Source: Drosophila persimilis (Eukaryota > Arthropoda > Insecta > Diptera > Drosophilidae). Taken from it: DNA of 64,000 bases. Below the pieces are notes generated by a model. That model was not told the origin of the DNA and searched no databases. It saw only the letters and a list, made by a program, of their open reading frames with translations. The translations under genes were made by a program, and so were the position numbers. The stretch spans positions 4,588,001 through 4,652,000 of the forward strand of contig NW_020825294.1 in the NCBI RefSeq assembly GCF_003286085.1, read 5' to 3'. Below, piece by piece: positions 48,401 through 60,480 of the stretch (the first letter of the stretch is position 1; each line of letters starts with the position of its first letter).

Positions 48401-50445
48401 TTAGGTAGGCCTGAAAACATTCCTTCAAGTGTCATCCCGAGTAATCCCTCACACCGTATCGCACTTCCTTTTATCAGAAAACTGTTTGGAACAACTTCCG
48501 TTCCGCCAGCAGATAATCAAATAGATCGATTACCAAATAAACAGCTAAATAAATACCAGAAACTCGACCAAATAACATCGGGTAGGGTCATGTTTGTAAA
48601 TCTTCATCGAGGGAGTAAACCAAAACACTGTGCCACTTGCTCTATTTATCCACCAAACATTGGCAATCGCGTTTTTGCGCCTGCCACAAGATTACGACAC
48701 TTGGAACATGGAACATGGAACTGTTTATTTTGGTCACCCCGAGAGAGATCGCTGCGGTTGTTGCTGTCTCTAATCCAGCGGCATGTTAACCCAAATAAAT
48801 ACGAAAGACATACTCGTTGTCGGGGGTCTGCGGCCTGGGGTCCGGTCCGTATTTGCACAATCCGCATTTCGAGTACGAGTACGAGTCCGCGGACTGTCAG
48901 GCAAAAGAATCTATCAAGAGACGTCTCTATATAGAATTTCACGCATTTGCTGGGTTATTTGTCCAACTTTTGACAGGCTCATGATGCCGGGTGGGTGACC
49001 TTCACGACATGGACATACATTGGCCAACTGCATGCTGGGGCTCACAGCGAATGAGTCTCTCTCTCTGTCTCTGGTCGTGCTCGTGATCGGGCACCGCCAA
49101 CGCCATCTACGGGCTTCAGGGAGGTCACCAGCTCAACAACCAATGAACCTATCTGACAGTTGACGACGTTTTCATTGGGATTTAAGCTGCAGCTCGAGCC
49201 CGAGATTTACATAAATCGCCAAGTTGGATACGATACCAGCACCAGTACCAGTATGGATGGTGTTTCAGTCGTTCACGGCAAATATTGACACTGGGGCCAA
49301 AGCCAGAGCCAAAGCCAGAGCCAGAGCCAGAGCCAGAGCCAGGGCGATCATTCGCATGTTTGTGACCATAAAAGAAACGGTAAAAATATGTACATGCATA
49401 CACTGGCGGGAATGTCTTTCAATAAATGTTATGGGATCATTATTCAGAGGATTTGTTGTACTGCAGAATAAATGCACGATTATCATACTGGGTTTGATTG
49501 AAGACAGAAAGAACTTAAAATTTTTTTTTTACATTTTAGACAAAATTGCATTAATGCACTTATTTTAATTTGATTAGAATTTAACATATTTTTATCTTTA
49601 ATATTAATTTTTTTTTAATGTAATTTCTTTCTTTTTAATATATTTTTTTGTAATAAATATATATACATTTTTTTAAGTATTATTCTTTTTTTAAATAATC
49701 TTTCTTTTTTTAATATATTTTTTAAATGATTATATTTTATTATTATTTTTTAAGTGTTTAAGTGTTTTGTCCTTATTTTTAAATAGTTTTTTAATTTGTT
49801 TATTATTGTATTTCTTTATCTTATTATTGTATTTGGTTTTTTTAAAATTAATTTATGTATTAATATTATCATTAATTTGTGCTAAAAACTTAAAAATTCT
49901 TTGACATATTTAAAAACTTATTTTTTACATTTATTTATTTTATTTGGTTTATTTAGGTTTTTTATTTTTTTAAAATTGAATTATTAATTTTCATTAATTA
50001 TGTATATAATATATTAAAAATGCTTTGATATTATTATAAAATTTCATATAAATTTGCGCTCCTAATTTGTTCCATAACGGATCCTCTGTATCTGCATCTG
50101 TATCTGTACTTTATCTGTATCGTTTCTAACCAGATCTGAATCTGCAACTATGTATCTAAAGAGGAACCAGTGGGGGTTCTCTATAAATTGCACTTTCTAT
50201 GTCATAGAACGGCTGAAAACTTGTTTCAACCCAACAACACTATTTGCAAAGGTGTACCTGGACTTTTTGGAAACAATTTCTTTCAGTGCATTCGCACAAT
50301 GGTATTTGGGTGAGGAAAAAGAGTTGAGTGGAAAGCATGGGGATAGTCTCTGGCACTTACCTGGATCCAGTGAGAGTGATGCAACCTCCACGAATGTCAG
50401 CGCCAAGGCGGTCAGCCCGATTAGCAGCACGCGCGTCCAATTCAT
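31564..50445 (-). CDS. Tsp: Thrombospondin (pentameric type)
   Basis: Twelve coding exons, 5' to 3' on the - strand: 50445-50361, 47737-47671, 47603-47288, 47217-47088, 47027-46890, 44659-44465, 44394-44277, 35822-35701, 33791-33469, 33409-31926, 31859-31726, 31634-31564. The sum is 3183 nt, giving 1060 residues. All junction phases agree. Order: signal peptide ([18 protein letters not shown]), N-terminal LamG-like domain, basic linker, coiled-coil ending in CAGC cysteines (inter-chain disulfides of pentameric thrombospondins), EGF-like modules, calcium-binding type 3 repeats (many DxDxDGxGD), and the C-terminal lectin-like domain. It is a secreted matrix glycoprotein; in flies Tsp is known as an integrin ligand at muscle-tendon junctions. 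Large introns (8.5, 2.2, 2.6 kb) separate the 5' exons. Confidence 0.96.
33469..33791 (-). CDS. Tsp: Tsp exon: EGF-like modules
   Basis: Begins [15 protein letters not shown] (split Gly codon with the 35701-35822 exon) and includes [17 protein letters not shown] and [12 protein letters not shown], calcium-binding EGF starts. It ends in phase 0 at ATCINEI. The donor is ATT|GTAAGTGA. Confidence 0.94.
33792..35700 (-). other. Tsp: Tsp intron carrying a candidate alternative last exon
   Basis: The acceptor is GATCGACTCAG and the donor is CTCAG|GTAAGTCC. Apart from the candidate exon at 34598-34662, the DNA is AT-rich with a (GA)n tract at about 33804-33840. No other coding-like stretch is seen. 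Confidence 0.7.
34598..34662 (-). CDS. Tsp: Candidate alternative terminal exon of Tsp (short isoform)
   Basis: On the - strand an acceptor (TTGTATTAG) is followed by 65 nt that read on as 20 codons with G/C-ending bias and then TAA. The phase (two bases completing a Gly codon) exactly fits the donor of the Tsp exon 35822-35701. Splicing would give ...CPSG plus a peptide rich in Gln/Tyr/Arg ending KYSVITN. The product would keep the signal peptide, N-domain, coiled coil and first EGFs but lose the type 3 repeats and C-terminal domain. TTTATT motifs (AATAAA on -) near 34160-34175 could end its 3' UTR. Alternatively it belongs to an unseen nested gene. Confidence 0.5.
35701..35822 (-). CDS. Tsp: Tsp exon: EGF-like module
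   Basis: Encodes [27 protein letters not shown] and the start of the next module ([10 protein letters not shown]). The acceptor is CTCTTGCAG and the donor CAG|GTAAGT. It is joined to the exon at 44277-44394 over an 8.45 kb intron. Confidence 0.95.
37140..37760. mobile_element. Dispersed repeat, copy 3 (in Tsp intron)
   Basis: Matches 18775-19450 in the same orientation: TTTCCAGCTTCCATTTGCAC, CTCCGCGTTC, GCCGGTTTCGGGTCG, AAAAGCGGGAAAATTGTG, AAATAAGCC, TTGCATTTTG and CGCGCGGTCTTTTTG appear in the same order and with similar spacing. The sequence between landmarks has diverged widely. Its presence far from uif shows the block is a genomic repeat family. Confidence 0.6.
43185..43726. mobile_element. 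Putative MITE-like AT-rich element with 14-bp inverted ends
   Basis: The left end ACACGCGGAGAAAA (43185-43198) and the right end TTTTCTCTGCGTGT (43713-43726) are inverted repeats matching at 13 of 14 bases. They enclose 542 bp of very AT-rich DNA built from repeats of AATATGAAATATATTTA. A clear target-site duplication is not visible. No ORF is present, so mobility would need an enzyme from elsewhere. Confidence 0.5.
44277..44394 (-). CDS. Tsp: Tsp exon: EGF-like module after the coiled coil
   Basis: Encodes [18 protein letters not shown], then LIGDGKIC and CANYQCYP. The donor CC|GTAAGT and acceptor CTTTCAG fit the neighbouring phases. It is separated by a 70-nt intron from the coiled-coil exon. 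Confidence 0.94.
44465..44659 (-). CDS. Tsp: Tsp exon: coiled-coil oligomerisation domain
   Basis: Encodes [20 protein letters not shown] and [17 protein letters not shown]: heptads of Leu/Val/Ile followed by the paired cysteines that cross-link chains in COMP-type thrombospondins. This supports the pentameric subclass. It ends in the first EGF ([10 protein letters not shown]). Confidence 0.95.
44660..46889 (-). other. Tsp: 2.2 kb Tsp intron
   Basis: Contains a (CT)n tract at 44948-44976, a (GA)n tract near 45695-45728, a GGCA tetranucleotide run near 46175-46200, and a CGACGACGACGA stretch near 46010. No exon or RNA gene is recognised. Confidence 0.7.
46890..47737 (-). CDS. Tsp: Tsp exons 2-5: N-terminal LamG-like domain and basic linker
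   Basis: Exons 47737-47671, 47603-47288, 47217-47088 and 47027-46890, separated by short introns of 60-70 nt. They encode [16 protein letters not shown], the LamG-like sheet region ([25 protein letters not shown]), and a charged linker ([20 protein letters not shown]) that may bind glycosaminoglycans by analogy with other thrombospondins. The 47028-47087 intron uses acceptor CCATTCCAG; a nearer AG would leave a 33-nt intron and was rejected. Confidence 0.9.
47738..50360 (-). other. Tsp: Tsp intron 1, with AT-rich islands
   Basis: Holds two AT-rich islands (47860-48400 and 49510-50080) and a 6-bp minisatellite (49296-49343). A CTCF-like CAACGCCATCTACGGG lies near 49098. No exon is seen. Confidence 0.7.
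49296..49343. repeat. Minisatellite, 6-bp unit (GCCARA)n
   Basis: About eight tandem units of GCCAAA/GCCAGA within Tsp intron 1. In one frame it reads as an alternating Ala-Arg run, which creates a spurious ORF. Confidence 0.85.
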
Positions 50446-50559
50446 CGTCACAATCTGGGCAGGTCTGTGGGCTGGGATGGTCCGATATATATATCTGTAC
50501 GTGTGGCACTGGATGGGATGCGGCCGTGGCTCTTCTCTCCACAAAAGTCTGTCCGTCCG
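50361..50559 (-). CDS. Tsp: Tsp first coding exon with signal peptide and 5' UTR
   Basis: ATG at 50445-50443 starts a hydrophobic signal peptide, followed by [10 protein letters not shown] and the donor CCAG|GTAAGT at 50361. Upstream, 50446-50559 is non-coding. A strong acceptor (TTTATATTACAG) sits at 50560, so at least one more 5' UTR exon is expected further right. Confidence 0.88.
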
Positions 50560-53500
50560 CTGTAATATAAATAAAAGCATGAAATGAAATGAAATAAAAC
50601 GGGGGGAAAAACGAGCAGAAATTCAGAGATCAGTCGGTCGGTCGGTGGTTGTTTATTTTCGTTTTAAAAATAAAATTCCCCGATAAAATGCATCGCGAGG
50701 CGGCGGCGGCAACCGGCGGCCGGGCAGACATCATATAAAATCGCATAAAATAATAAATAAAATTCAAATTAAAAATGTAATAACAAGAAAAGAATTAAAC
50801 GACCAAAACCAACAGAAATGCTCGGGCAGCATATTTGAAATATTTCATCGGGCACACCTTCCCCCCCCCCACTTTGCCGGAAGTACTTGGTCGGGTATCA
50901 CCTAGATGACTATATATATCTCCCTCCCCCCCACATATCTTTCATCTCGTTTGGCCATCTGTGGGCGTCATCCGTAATAAAGCATTTCGTGGGCAAAAGT
51001 TGTATATTTCTTTCTGTAATCCCCATGTGCCTGGATTCTTTCTTTGAGCTGCCCGAGATTTATGTTGGATTTTTGCAATCATTCTTTCGTCTCTTGTGCG
51101 CCTGGTTTTTTACCTAAATAAATGTTTGTTTAATTCTCTAAGTCTATTCTGTGTGTTTTCAGGTGTTTCCTCCAAGCGGAAGTTCGCTGGAAAGGTCGCT
51201 GGAAGCTCTAAACAAAAGAAATATTTCTGTTTTTCTTAAATGTAATTCCTGGAAGTGTAATTCGAGAGTGGGGTCCCATATTTTGATTTTATTTATGAAT
51301 GGTGCTCAGTTCTCTCAAGCGAAAGAAATTAATGTCTTGCCTTGGGAAGGGTCAAAGTTTTTCCCTTAAACTACTCCAGTTTTATTTCAAAATTAAGTTG
51401 AATTTTAGAAGTTTTTCCAGCTCTAAATTAAGCAATTAAAGATCGGGTTTCCTATCTGTTGCTCAAACAGATGCCGCCTGCCATTTTCCAGTTTGGTAAT
51501 CGCCTAATGAATGGCAGAATAATTTACTTCAGCCCCGTTGAAAGATACATATACTATTCGAATAGCTAAAATATCTTGGCTATGATTAGATTATCTTTAA
51601 GCACAAACAAGTTTTGCCCACAAACATAATTTTTACAACTGTTTAGCCTTCTTCTGTTTTCCCTGGGGAAAACCCCATCAATCCGTGTGTAATGGTACTT
51701 CCTCAACGGCTTCTGTCAATTGACGACCATATTCTATCGCTCACATAAATCTTGAGCGATCAAAGAGGAACTGTAGTTCCACAGTTTTCCGCTTTTCAGT
51801 GTTCATAAATTCAGTGTAATACACAAATTTAACGATCTATGAAATAAAATAAAATTTAGTACGATTGCTTGGGGGAACAAGTGCATAACGAGCGGGGAAA
51901 TCGTAAAATGTATTGGAAAATCCCACAAAAAAAAGATACCCGGTTGCAATTAGGCCCACAAAAACGTCAAGAAGTGAGATACAAATCCCAGATCTCATCT
52001 TCAAGAAGTTACACAATTTTCATGCTTAAATAAACACAAGAAATGTGGCCAAGATTTGGTTTGCTTCAGGCCTGCGGCTCAAAGGTGTCCCAGGAATGTA
52101 GTAACGGTCGTCACAGAAGAGTCCACAGAGTCACAGAAAGCCAAAAGCGAATGTCGTTATGGCCATACAAGACGACAAACCCAACGACAACTTCTCAGAT
52201 ACTGGTCCAAAAAATTGTTGACTGACAGTTATGGATTTATAGTGGCAGCTGGCAGTCCCCTCTTGGCTGCAGCCGCTGGCTGGCTGGCTCTCGTTCTCTT
52301 GGCTACAATGTCACTGAGTCACAAGTCGGGCGGGCAGTAGGATCTACTCCGTTTATGGGTGTAATCGCAATTACCAGAGATCAAACAGCACCACAATAAC
52401 CACAAGTTCTTCCTCCTTGAGGCAGTAAAAGTAGGCAGACAGTGGCCAGGAGAGCAGAGTGTTTGCGGGTGTATTTTAAGGATTTTATGTGCCATATGAC
52501 GGAAGGATTACGATAGGCGGATAGTATTAGTATAATTATCCATAAATTGGAAGAGTTATAGCTACTCCTGAATGTCTACAACTTCTTAGATACCTTAAAC
52601 CTCTCCCAGATTTTCTATAATCTTTTAAGGGATCAATTCAATCGTTTCAATTATTCTTCCACTTGAAAACAAAATCTATATGTGCTTGATTAATCAGGAA
52701 GACAGCACGGCTCTTCTTCCCTTGAAATATCGTCTCAACAGATGACAAACTGAAGCGTAAGTAATCCCATCTTCTTCCGACCATTAACCATAAGTTCTTG
52801 GAGGCTTAAGTCGTTCGATACTGTGAAAGGTTACCCAGAACTTAACCCCCAAGGCAGGGGCTCGGATCTGTGCCAAGATCTGTTCAGTGAAACGTTTATT
52901 AATAGCCAGTTAAGTTGTCCAACCGCTGGCTACCGCGAACCACACCAACCAGAACATTTCCCACCAAATGTCAACCGAATAATCCGCCCCCAACACACAC
53001 CATAAAATAGAAAAAAACCAGAAGTGGAGAGACACCTTCAGAGAACGGAGAACCGAAACACATAATCCTCAGGCCTGAAATTTATTAAATACTTTTTAAT
53101 GCCATTGGTTTTGGAATAGATCATGCATATATCAGGCACACAGAGACAGATATGTATTGTGTATCTCTGTCCAGCGCCCACGCCTTCAACAACATAAGAC
53201 CCCTCGCGCCATGGAGACGCCGAACCAAATCCACAACCACAACCACAACCACATGATGATGACTGCCGCTGCGACGATGCCACATCAAGTTAATAAAGCG
53301 GACAAATCAAAAACAAAGTCCGTCTTTACGAGCATACACTCGTACTCGTATTGTGGAGAGGAGTACACCCTCCGTACAATGATTGACATTTAATTAAGCA
53401 AAAGGCAAATGCACACGGAAGCCGCAAAGCCAACAACTGACGACCGAAAACCGCATCGATGGCCAGGCCAGAGCGGCAGGCGGAGGAGATGGGATCTTCA

Positions 53501-54811
53501 CCCACTAGTCACCCAGTCCGACCCGGCCGGGACCCCTGATCTGATCCGACAGAGCCGATTGAACGAGTTTAGCGTCATCACCCGACGACGACGAGTGACT
53601 GAAGCCAGTGACAAAAGGCGTTTCTGGTCTATCATCAAAGGAAATTTGATGCTTATCGGAAAAGTCATTTTCATCAGATCGAATGGGTAGCCGTAGTCGT
53701 AGTCGTAGCCCCTGCCTGGGGGAAGGCAGCAGTCGGAGAACCTTCACGAGTTTTCTGTGTTCTGGGTAGCGAGGGTTGGTCGAGGTTTATGCAAATATCG
53801 CAGTTAAGGGGAAGCGAACTTTCGTATTTGTCATATTTTATTTTGATTAATTTTTAGCACTACAATGAAAAATCTGTTTTCAATGCTCTAAACACTCAAG
53901 GGAATATAATAGAATAGAATATAGAATTATAGAATACCTTTAAGTATACATAATATTTAGCATTTTTTAATTAAATAGAATCTTAAAAAAATAAAAATTA
54001 AAAAAAAAAAAAAAATTATCAGACAAAAAATATATAATAAATAACAAAATTATAAAATAAATATAAAAATAAGAATACAAAATTAATACAAAAAATAGAT
54101 GTCTAAAATATAGATTAATTAATTAATTTTTAAAAAAGAGCCCAATTAAGTGAATTATTACAAAAATTAAATATTATTTATAACCGCAGTTAGTTTTTAT
54201 ATATTTTTAATTTTTTTCCTATTAATTTTCTGAAATTTTTTAGATATTTGTTTATATATATATTTATGTATTAAATTATTGGGTAAAACGATGATATAAA
54301 AGCCAAATGCCATACGAGTCTCTTACTAATGTACTAATATGTATATTCATCTTGAAATTATATTAGATCAGAGTGAGAAAACACTTCGCCTTCAGAGATC
54401 CTAAGTAGTAAAAACTTCTCTATATTCACCCATAACTTAAGAAAATAGTATTTCCCGAGTAATTAATTATCTAATAGCATTGATAAACATGTTTTTCGTT
54501 AGTTAAAGTTTTTGCTACACTTCATGAATCCACCCCCATGATATCTTGAAACTTAGGTAATCCACAAATAAAATATACATAAATTATACATCATTCAAAC
54601 ACCCTACCGTAATGCACAGTGATCCCTTCTCATGACTCATTGATGGACTGTCGTGACGGCCCTCGTGTGGCATTAGAAATTCAAATATTTTGACTCTTTT
54701 TGCTGGTCGCAAGCAGCATGCAGCCTCAGCGGCGGCCACGTCCCCCCAGGGCGTTTAAAAACAGCGCGGAAAATATAACGAAAAGAGGCAAAAAATGCTG
54801 GGCTGAGCTAC

Positions 54812-54822
54812 TGCGCATGCGC
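54812..54822. promoter_or_regulatory. NRF1/Ewg-type palindrome TGCGCATGCGC in a GC-rich block
   Basis: GCGCATGCGC is a perfect palindrome that matches the NRF1/Erect wing site (consensus from general knowledge). It sits in an unusually GC-rich stretch (54800-55060) in an otherwise AT-rich intron or intergenic region, as expected for an alternative promoter or enhancer. Confidence 0.35.
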
Positions 54823-57800
54823 GACTGCCGCTGTTGCTGTTGCTGCCACAGCTGCCGGCGACGCTGACGCTGCGCTGCGCTTCAGTCGCGTGTGGGCAGG
54901 ACAAGTTTCGCCGCAGCCGCAGCTTTGGCCGTTGGTGCCGCAGGCGTCGTGTCACTGAAATCAAATCAGCCGCGCTTAAATGCTCAGCCGAAAACTTCAG
55001 TTCGAGCCAGAGATGAAGTCGCGGTGAGGGGCTGGGTACTGCCGCTGCTGCCGCTGGCAAACCTGCTGTCAGATGCTGGTTTGACATGGAAAAAATCTAT
55101 GACGGCGCCTACGCATCCCCGGCATCAAGAAAGAGATACAGATACAGACAGGGAGAGCCTCAGCCGCAGCCGCAGCCTCAGCGAGAGAGCGTAAGCCACT
55201 TAGGGAAATTCTTCAGCGGATTTTCATTTGCAGCAAAACTTTCTTTAGCTTTTGTCTACATTTTTCCAGGCACTTCATAATTGGAGACCAACAAAAAAAA
55301 AAAACGATCTGCAGCCTGAACTGAATTGATTTTGTGCCGCCTGATAAATTGGTTTCATCATCATAATGGGACTTTGTATAACTTCCGGCGCGAGTCGAGT
55401 GTGCGCACGAGGGTCTGGGGAGTGCGTGAAAGTGACAAGATTAAGACAAGACCAAGACCCACGGGACCCATCGATTCAAAGTCGAGTTCAATGGCGACAC
55501 TCGAACGGCACTTGACGGTCCTCTATTTCCATTGATTTCTGTATTTGTATCGATTTAAACTGAGTTTCGTTTCGGTTTTGGGTTCGGTTTTTTCTACATT
55601 TATTTTCCCACCCAAAAATGCAGTAGTTGACAGCTTGAAATGTTGGCCATTCAGGTGCCGGAGTCCTATTTCATAATATTGAAAGGTCTGTCAATTAAAT
55701 GCTGGCGGGTGATGGAGATTTCTGGTATGGTAATTGCCACCTGCCACAAGAGTTGCTCAATCGAAGGAAAACCAAGCGTAAAGTGTTGGGTATAATTATT
55801 TATAGAGGGATTTAATTTACAAAAAAAATAGAAACAAAGAATATGAAAAGTCATAGAGATACATTCCAGCCTATGCTAATACGAAATGATAGATTTAGAC
55901 AAAAAAGACCTTCTTTAAATACGTATTAACTGTAGCCGGCAGCTATAATCTGTCCCAAAACATATTATATTGCCATAAAACAAGCATCTGCCACATGCCG
56001 CATGCCTGTACATATATGGCGGCCATATAATTATGCGATATCGTCTCAGGTGTTTGCCGGACCACACCTCTCGACATTTGCATATCTGTGCAGAATATCA
56101 AATTATAGCCAAACCAAACAGCCAGCCAGCCAGAGATCTTCCCCGCTCCACACGGATCCCAATCAACAGGTTATAAATGATATATTTTATGCCTGGCCAA
56201 GGCGTATAAATTTTCGCTAATTTTCTGTGTGTGTGTTGGGCAGTTGGCTGTCAAAACTCTTTAGAATATGTTTAATCCATCATTAGGCCAAAAGTCGAAA
56301 TCCCATTAACTTATGCTGATGAACCATTAAAGCGATCTTTTCATTTGAATCACATTTGACGCCGCGTCCAAATATTGTAACAATAAAAAGACAAAGACAA
56401 GACTGATCTGTTTATTGTGACTAAGCCCGGGGTTTATTTGAATTGCAAATTTTTCGATTTATAAAATTTGTTTAGCCCTGTGTCGGAAATTGGTTGTTCG
56501 AATGACTTTCCACTGGACGATGGACGATGCGCTAATTTGCTGCTGCAACAATTTTCCACTTGATTTGCATTTGTTAACGAACCCATAACTCGGCTGCCCC
56601 GCTGCCAAACGGAAATACCAATGCCAACAATAGCAACAATATTATTTATGTTTTAATAATCAACTGAGACACTCTATATATGGTCAGCACAACGATCAAA
56701 AGAGAGAGAGAGATCTTGAGTCACTTGAATGGGCTTTAGAGGAATGGATTAAATGGCAGGCGAATAAATAGGTCTTTGACATTTATTTATAGAGTTTTTT
56801 AGACGTAGATGAATGATTAACCTAGCTCAGGGAATGCCCTTTGATCTTTGATGATGTGGAATAATTATAAGAGCTCCATCATAACTCATGTAATCAGTTA
56901 GTTGAATAATATATAACAAATAAAAGTAAATATTTGATATCTTCTTCCTTTGTGAGACCCAAAATTTAGGTCTTATATTTAATTTTGAAAGCAGTTGAGT
57001 AACTCTTTCTATTCCAAGTTCAAATTAAATTACGATGCTCGTACCTTCTTGAAGATCCCCCTCAGGTCACGACGCCACTGCCGCTGCCTATCGTAATATA
57101 TTCAAATAATAAAAATAAATATAACCGCAAGTCTCCGCCAGCTAGACATCTCTTGGAGAGGCAGTTATAAATTGTTATGGAGATCTTTTGGATGTGGGCG
57201 TCTTTTAATTGAATCGCTTTGGAATAGAGCAGCAGAAGCAGGCCACTTGATGGGGGAAATCAAATGAAATATATTGCCACAGAATGTATTTAAACCAAAT
57301 CAAACCCAATACGTATCTGTGGCATTGTCCCCGACCGACTGAATTTGGTCAACAGCAAAGCAGTAAACAAATTGTGGCTGCTGTCTGTATTCCCCCCAAA
57401 AACCATGGCTCTATATGGTCGGATAATTATAGTTCTCAAAGAGACATCAGCCTCCGAATGGGATCTCTAAAATATGTGTGGAAAGTCCAGTAATTAATAA
57501 ATTATGACTGGACTCTGTGGTATTTAGGGGCGCCAATGCAGATAAGACCCAGAGATCTACCAATAGATTAATGTGTCGGCCACAGGCCTCCGCTCCGCTG
57601 CTCTGTGGCTTTTTTTCGTATTGGGTGTGGCTAATTAATATGTATCGGATAGTATTTGAATTACAACAACAATTAGCATGATTTATCATCAGATATGAAA
57701 TGGCGGTGAAAACTATTCATAATTTGGCCCAATCAATAAGGCAGCGATTATCAATGCCATAAAGACAGATGAAAGAGAGTCTTGGACATTGGATAATAAA

Positions 57801-58020
57801 CGGGGTAACAGATGATAGAGAGGATTCATTGTAAGTATTGAATGATATTTTAGCTGTTTGGACTTTTGAGAACCTATCGGGAGACGGCGCCTAGGTCGTT
57901 AAATCTCTGATTTCCTCCTATATACCAGTTATTAATTTTAATGATGTAAATACTTGTTTATAACTTATTTTGTGCTACTATGTAAATGTTAGAACAACTT
58001 CTGCGCTTTAGCCAAGGCAT

Positions 58021-58724
58021 ACACTCAGAGAAAAAAAGCACTGGGATATGAATATTATTCTCTAAGATATTTATTTTATTTTATTTCTGCACCGAGAGTG
58101 GAAATTGCAAAAAAAAAATATTATAGCACTCATATTTTACGTAAATATGAAAATCTATGATTTAAATATATTTCATATATAAAATAAATACATTTTAATA
58201 TTTAAAAATATTTCGCATATTTAAATGAAATAGTTTCATATTAAAATTTAATTTATTTCATATTAGAATGAAATAATTTAATGTTTTGATTAAATATATA
58301 TCATATTAAAAATAAATTTAATTCATTTTTAAATGAAATAAATATTTTAGTTAAATGAAATAGTTTCTTATTTAAATTGAATATATTTCATATTCAAATT
58401 AAATAGTTTAATGTTTTATTAAATATATATTTAAAAAAAACAAATATTGAAATTAAAAACATTTATGTTATTTTAAAGTTTTTTATGCTTAGTTTAAATA
58501 TGGTCCGTACTAAAAATTCTTTTTAATGCATTATTTTATAATTATAGTGCATTTTTATTTAATTTCCTTAATTTGTTTATTTAAAAGCCGAATATTTATT
58601 CCCTAGATTTACACTGGTTTCCTTTCGTATAGTTTAAAGCGCTGAATCTTTCGAGGTGACCTCAAATATCTGCTCCCAATACCAATATTCCCCAATATTC
58701 TTTGCACTTCTTTTCTCAGCGTTT
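58021..58724. mobile_element. Second putative MITE-like AT-rich element
   Basis: The left end ACACTCAGAGAAAA (58021-58034) matches the end of the element at 43185 at 12 of 14 bases (13 of 14 to its right end). A weaker right end TTTTCTCAGCGTTT lies at 58711-58724. The interior again contains many AAATATATTTCATATT repeats, here in the opposite orientation to those at 43300-43660. The right boundary is uncertain. Confidence 0.35.
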
Positions 58725-58936
58725 TTATCCCGTACCCCACAAGCACATCTGCCACAAGCAGTATGCCATGCAACAATTAAATCGGAACGTACTTCCTCCC
58801 ACTTTGTAAGCAGGCACTTATCCCACTTTCCCAGGGGAGTAGGCCAACCGACCTACTATTTATAGCACACTCTTGAGCGCCTTGCGGGCCGAGAGCTCAG
58901 AGATCTCTGCGAGATCTGGGCAACCTTCACACTCAC

Positions 58937-59110
58937 CTTTCAGTCAAGGACGTTGCACGCCAACGCCGTGGTGGGCCGCCGATCTCCGTTCGAGAAGTGA
59001 GACAGACAGCAGCTCCTTGTGCCGTTTAGCCACTTGCGGCTGTCAGCTCGTTGTTCAGAATGGAAACGGAATGGACTTGAGTTTGAGTTATTTTTACGAT
59101 TATTTCCACA
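58937..59110 (-). other. Tsp: Candidate non-coding first exon of Tsp
   Basis: On the - strand the strong donor CTGAAAG|GTGAGTGTG at 58937 follows moderately GC-rich DNA. It has no coding frame, and it is the best - strand donor I see upstream of the acceptor at 50560. A second candidate donor CAGCAG|GTGAAG lies at 59914. Transcription start sites are not defined by an obvious TATA box. Confidence 0.35.
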
Positions 59111-60480
59111 CTTTTCCGAACACACACTTGTATTTTATTTTGTATTATTTTTTTTTCCTTTTCGAAGATCAAACAAATTCACACTATAAGAATCGGATAA
59201 GGAAACGGATGCATTAGATAAATTAAACCCTTTTCAAAATATCCGAATGCGACACACATAAATCCGTTCCGAACGAAAAGAAGGAGATGGAGATGGAGTT
59301 GGGTCCCTGGATGGGGAAGGGGAATGGGTATGGAGGTACAAAAAGGCAGGCCAGACGACACACGCGAAGATCTTTGGGAGCTGATTTTATTAGAACGAAA
59401 ATCAACACGCAACGCGCAGCGACGCGATCGGTGGCTATTGGAGAAGACGATCCTCCAGTGACGGCAACTGCTCCACAACTGACTTGATGTGTGGGACTGG
59501 TGCCTGGCTCTCTCTGGTTCTGGCTCCGGCTCTGGCTGTGGTGTTCGTGCTAATAAAAATTAAAACACTTTTATGCTATTAACAACAAGAAGGCAGAAGC
59601 ATCGCGGACGCGGATACGGACACGGTCATGGGGGGGGACACGGGACACGGGACACGAGACACCTTGACAGCGGAATGGAAATGGAAAACGAACGATGCTG
59701 AGGATGCTTCTGGGCTCTGGCTCTGGGTGGTATTGGGGAACTGTCAAAAACTTTGTCAGCGACAATTTAACAAGAGCTCCCCCAACTCCAATGATTTGAG
59801 AAACACACACTTAAAAGCCGTCATAGATCACGGGCCAAAATAGCGGGCATTTTCTCGATTAGCGATTACGATGCCGATGCCGATGCCGATCCCGATGCTT
59901 TTCGTTTCTTCACCTGCTGATCGTTTCGATCCGTACCCGTACCGTCTTGTTCAACGTGCAAACGCGCACTGGAAACTCTGAAGGGAACGGAACACCGCAG
60001 TCGCAGTCGCCGCAGAGGCAGTGCCACTGGCAGAGTGGCAGCGGCACAAACAACTTGTTGTTGCCCGGTTTCCCATTGGCGTGTTGCCTGATTGCAGTTT
60101 GTTTTGTTCTCAGCTGTTGAGATGCCGTTGACTTGTTGCTGCTTTTGTGTGGCTCTTTCTTGGTGTTGCTTTTGTTGCTTTTGTTGCTTTTGTCGCTGCT
60201 CTTGGCTTATGCTTTTGCTGTTTTCTGGGAGAAACGCTCTCAGCAGCGCAGCGGCGAACAGGCAGCATTTTGTCTTCGTTTGTGTTTCTTTTGACGCGTG
60301 AGTAAGCGGAGACGCCCACGTGCGAAATTTGCGTAAGAGCTTGCCAGGGTTGCCAGCTTGTTTGTGGTGTGTGATTTGCTGGGGGGGTTTTCCTGGTAAT
60401 AATTGGGAAAGTGGAAAGTTGGGAAGTAGTACAGGTTCTTTTACGACGATTTTTCATAGATTTTTAAACACTTTTGAGGC

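Larger units (their letters stand above)
50560..58936 (-). other. Tsp: Probable 5' UTR intron of Tsp / upstream DNA
   Basis: No credible coding exon. Contents: a GC-rich CGG patch at about 50697-50725, an AT-rich island (53830-54260), a GC-rich block with an NRF1/Ewg-type palindrome (54812-54822), scattered (GA) and CAG-type runs, and the start of an AT-rich element at 58021. Confidence 0.5.

Noticed and set aside
49182..49568. Ala-Arg / Gly-Ser repeat ORFs
   Set aside because: Produced by the (GCCARA)n minisatellite; no supporting splice or start context.
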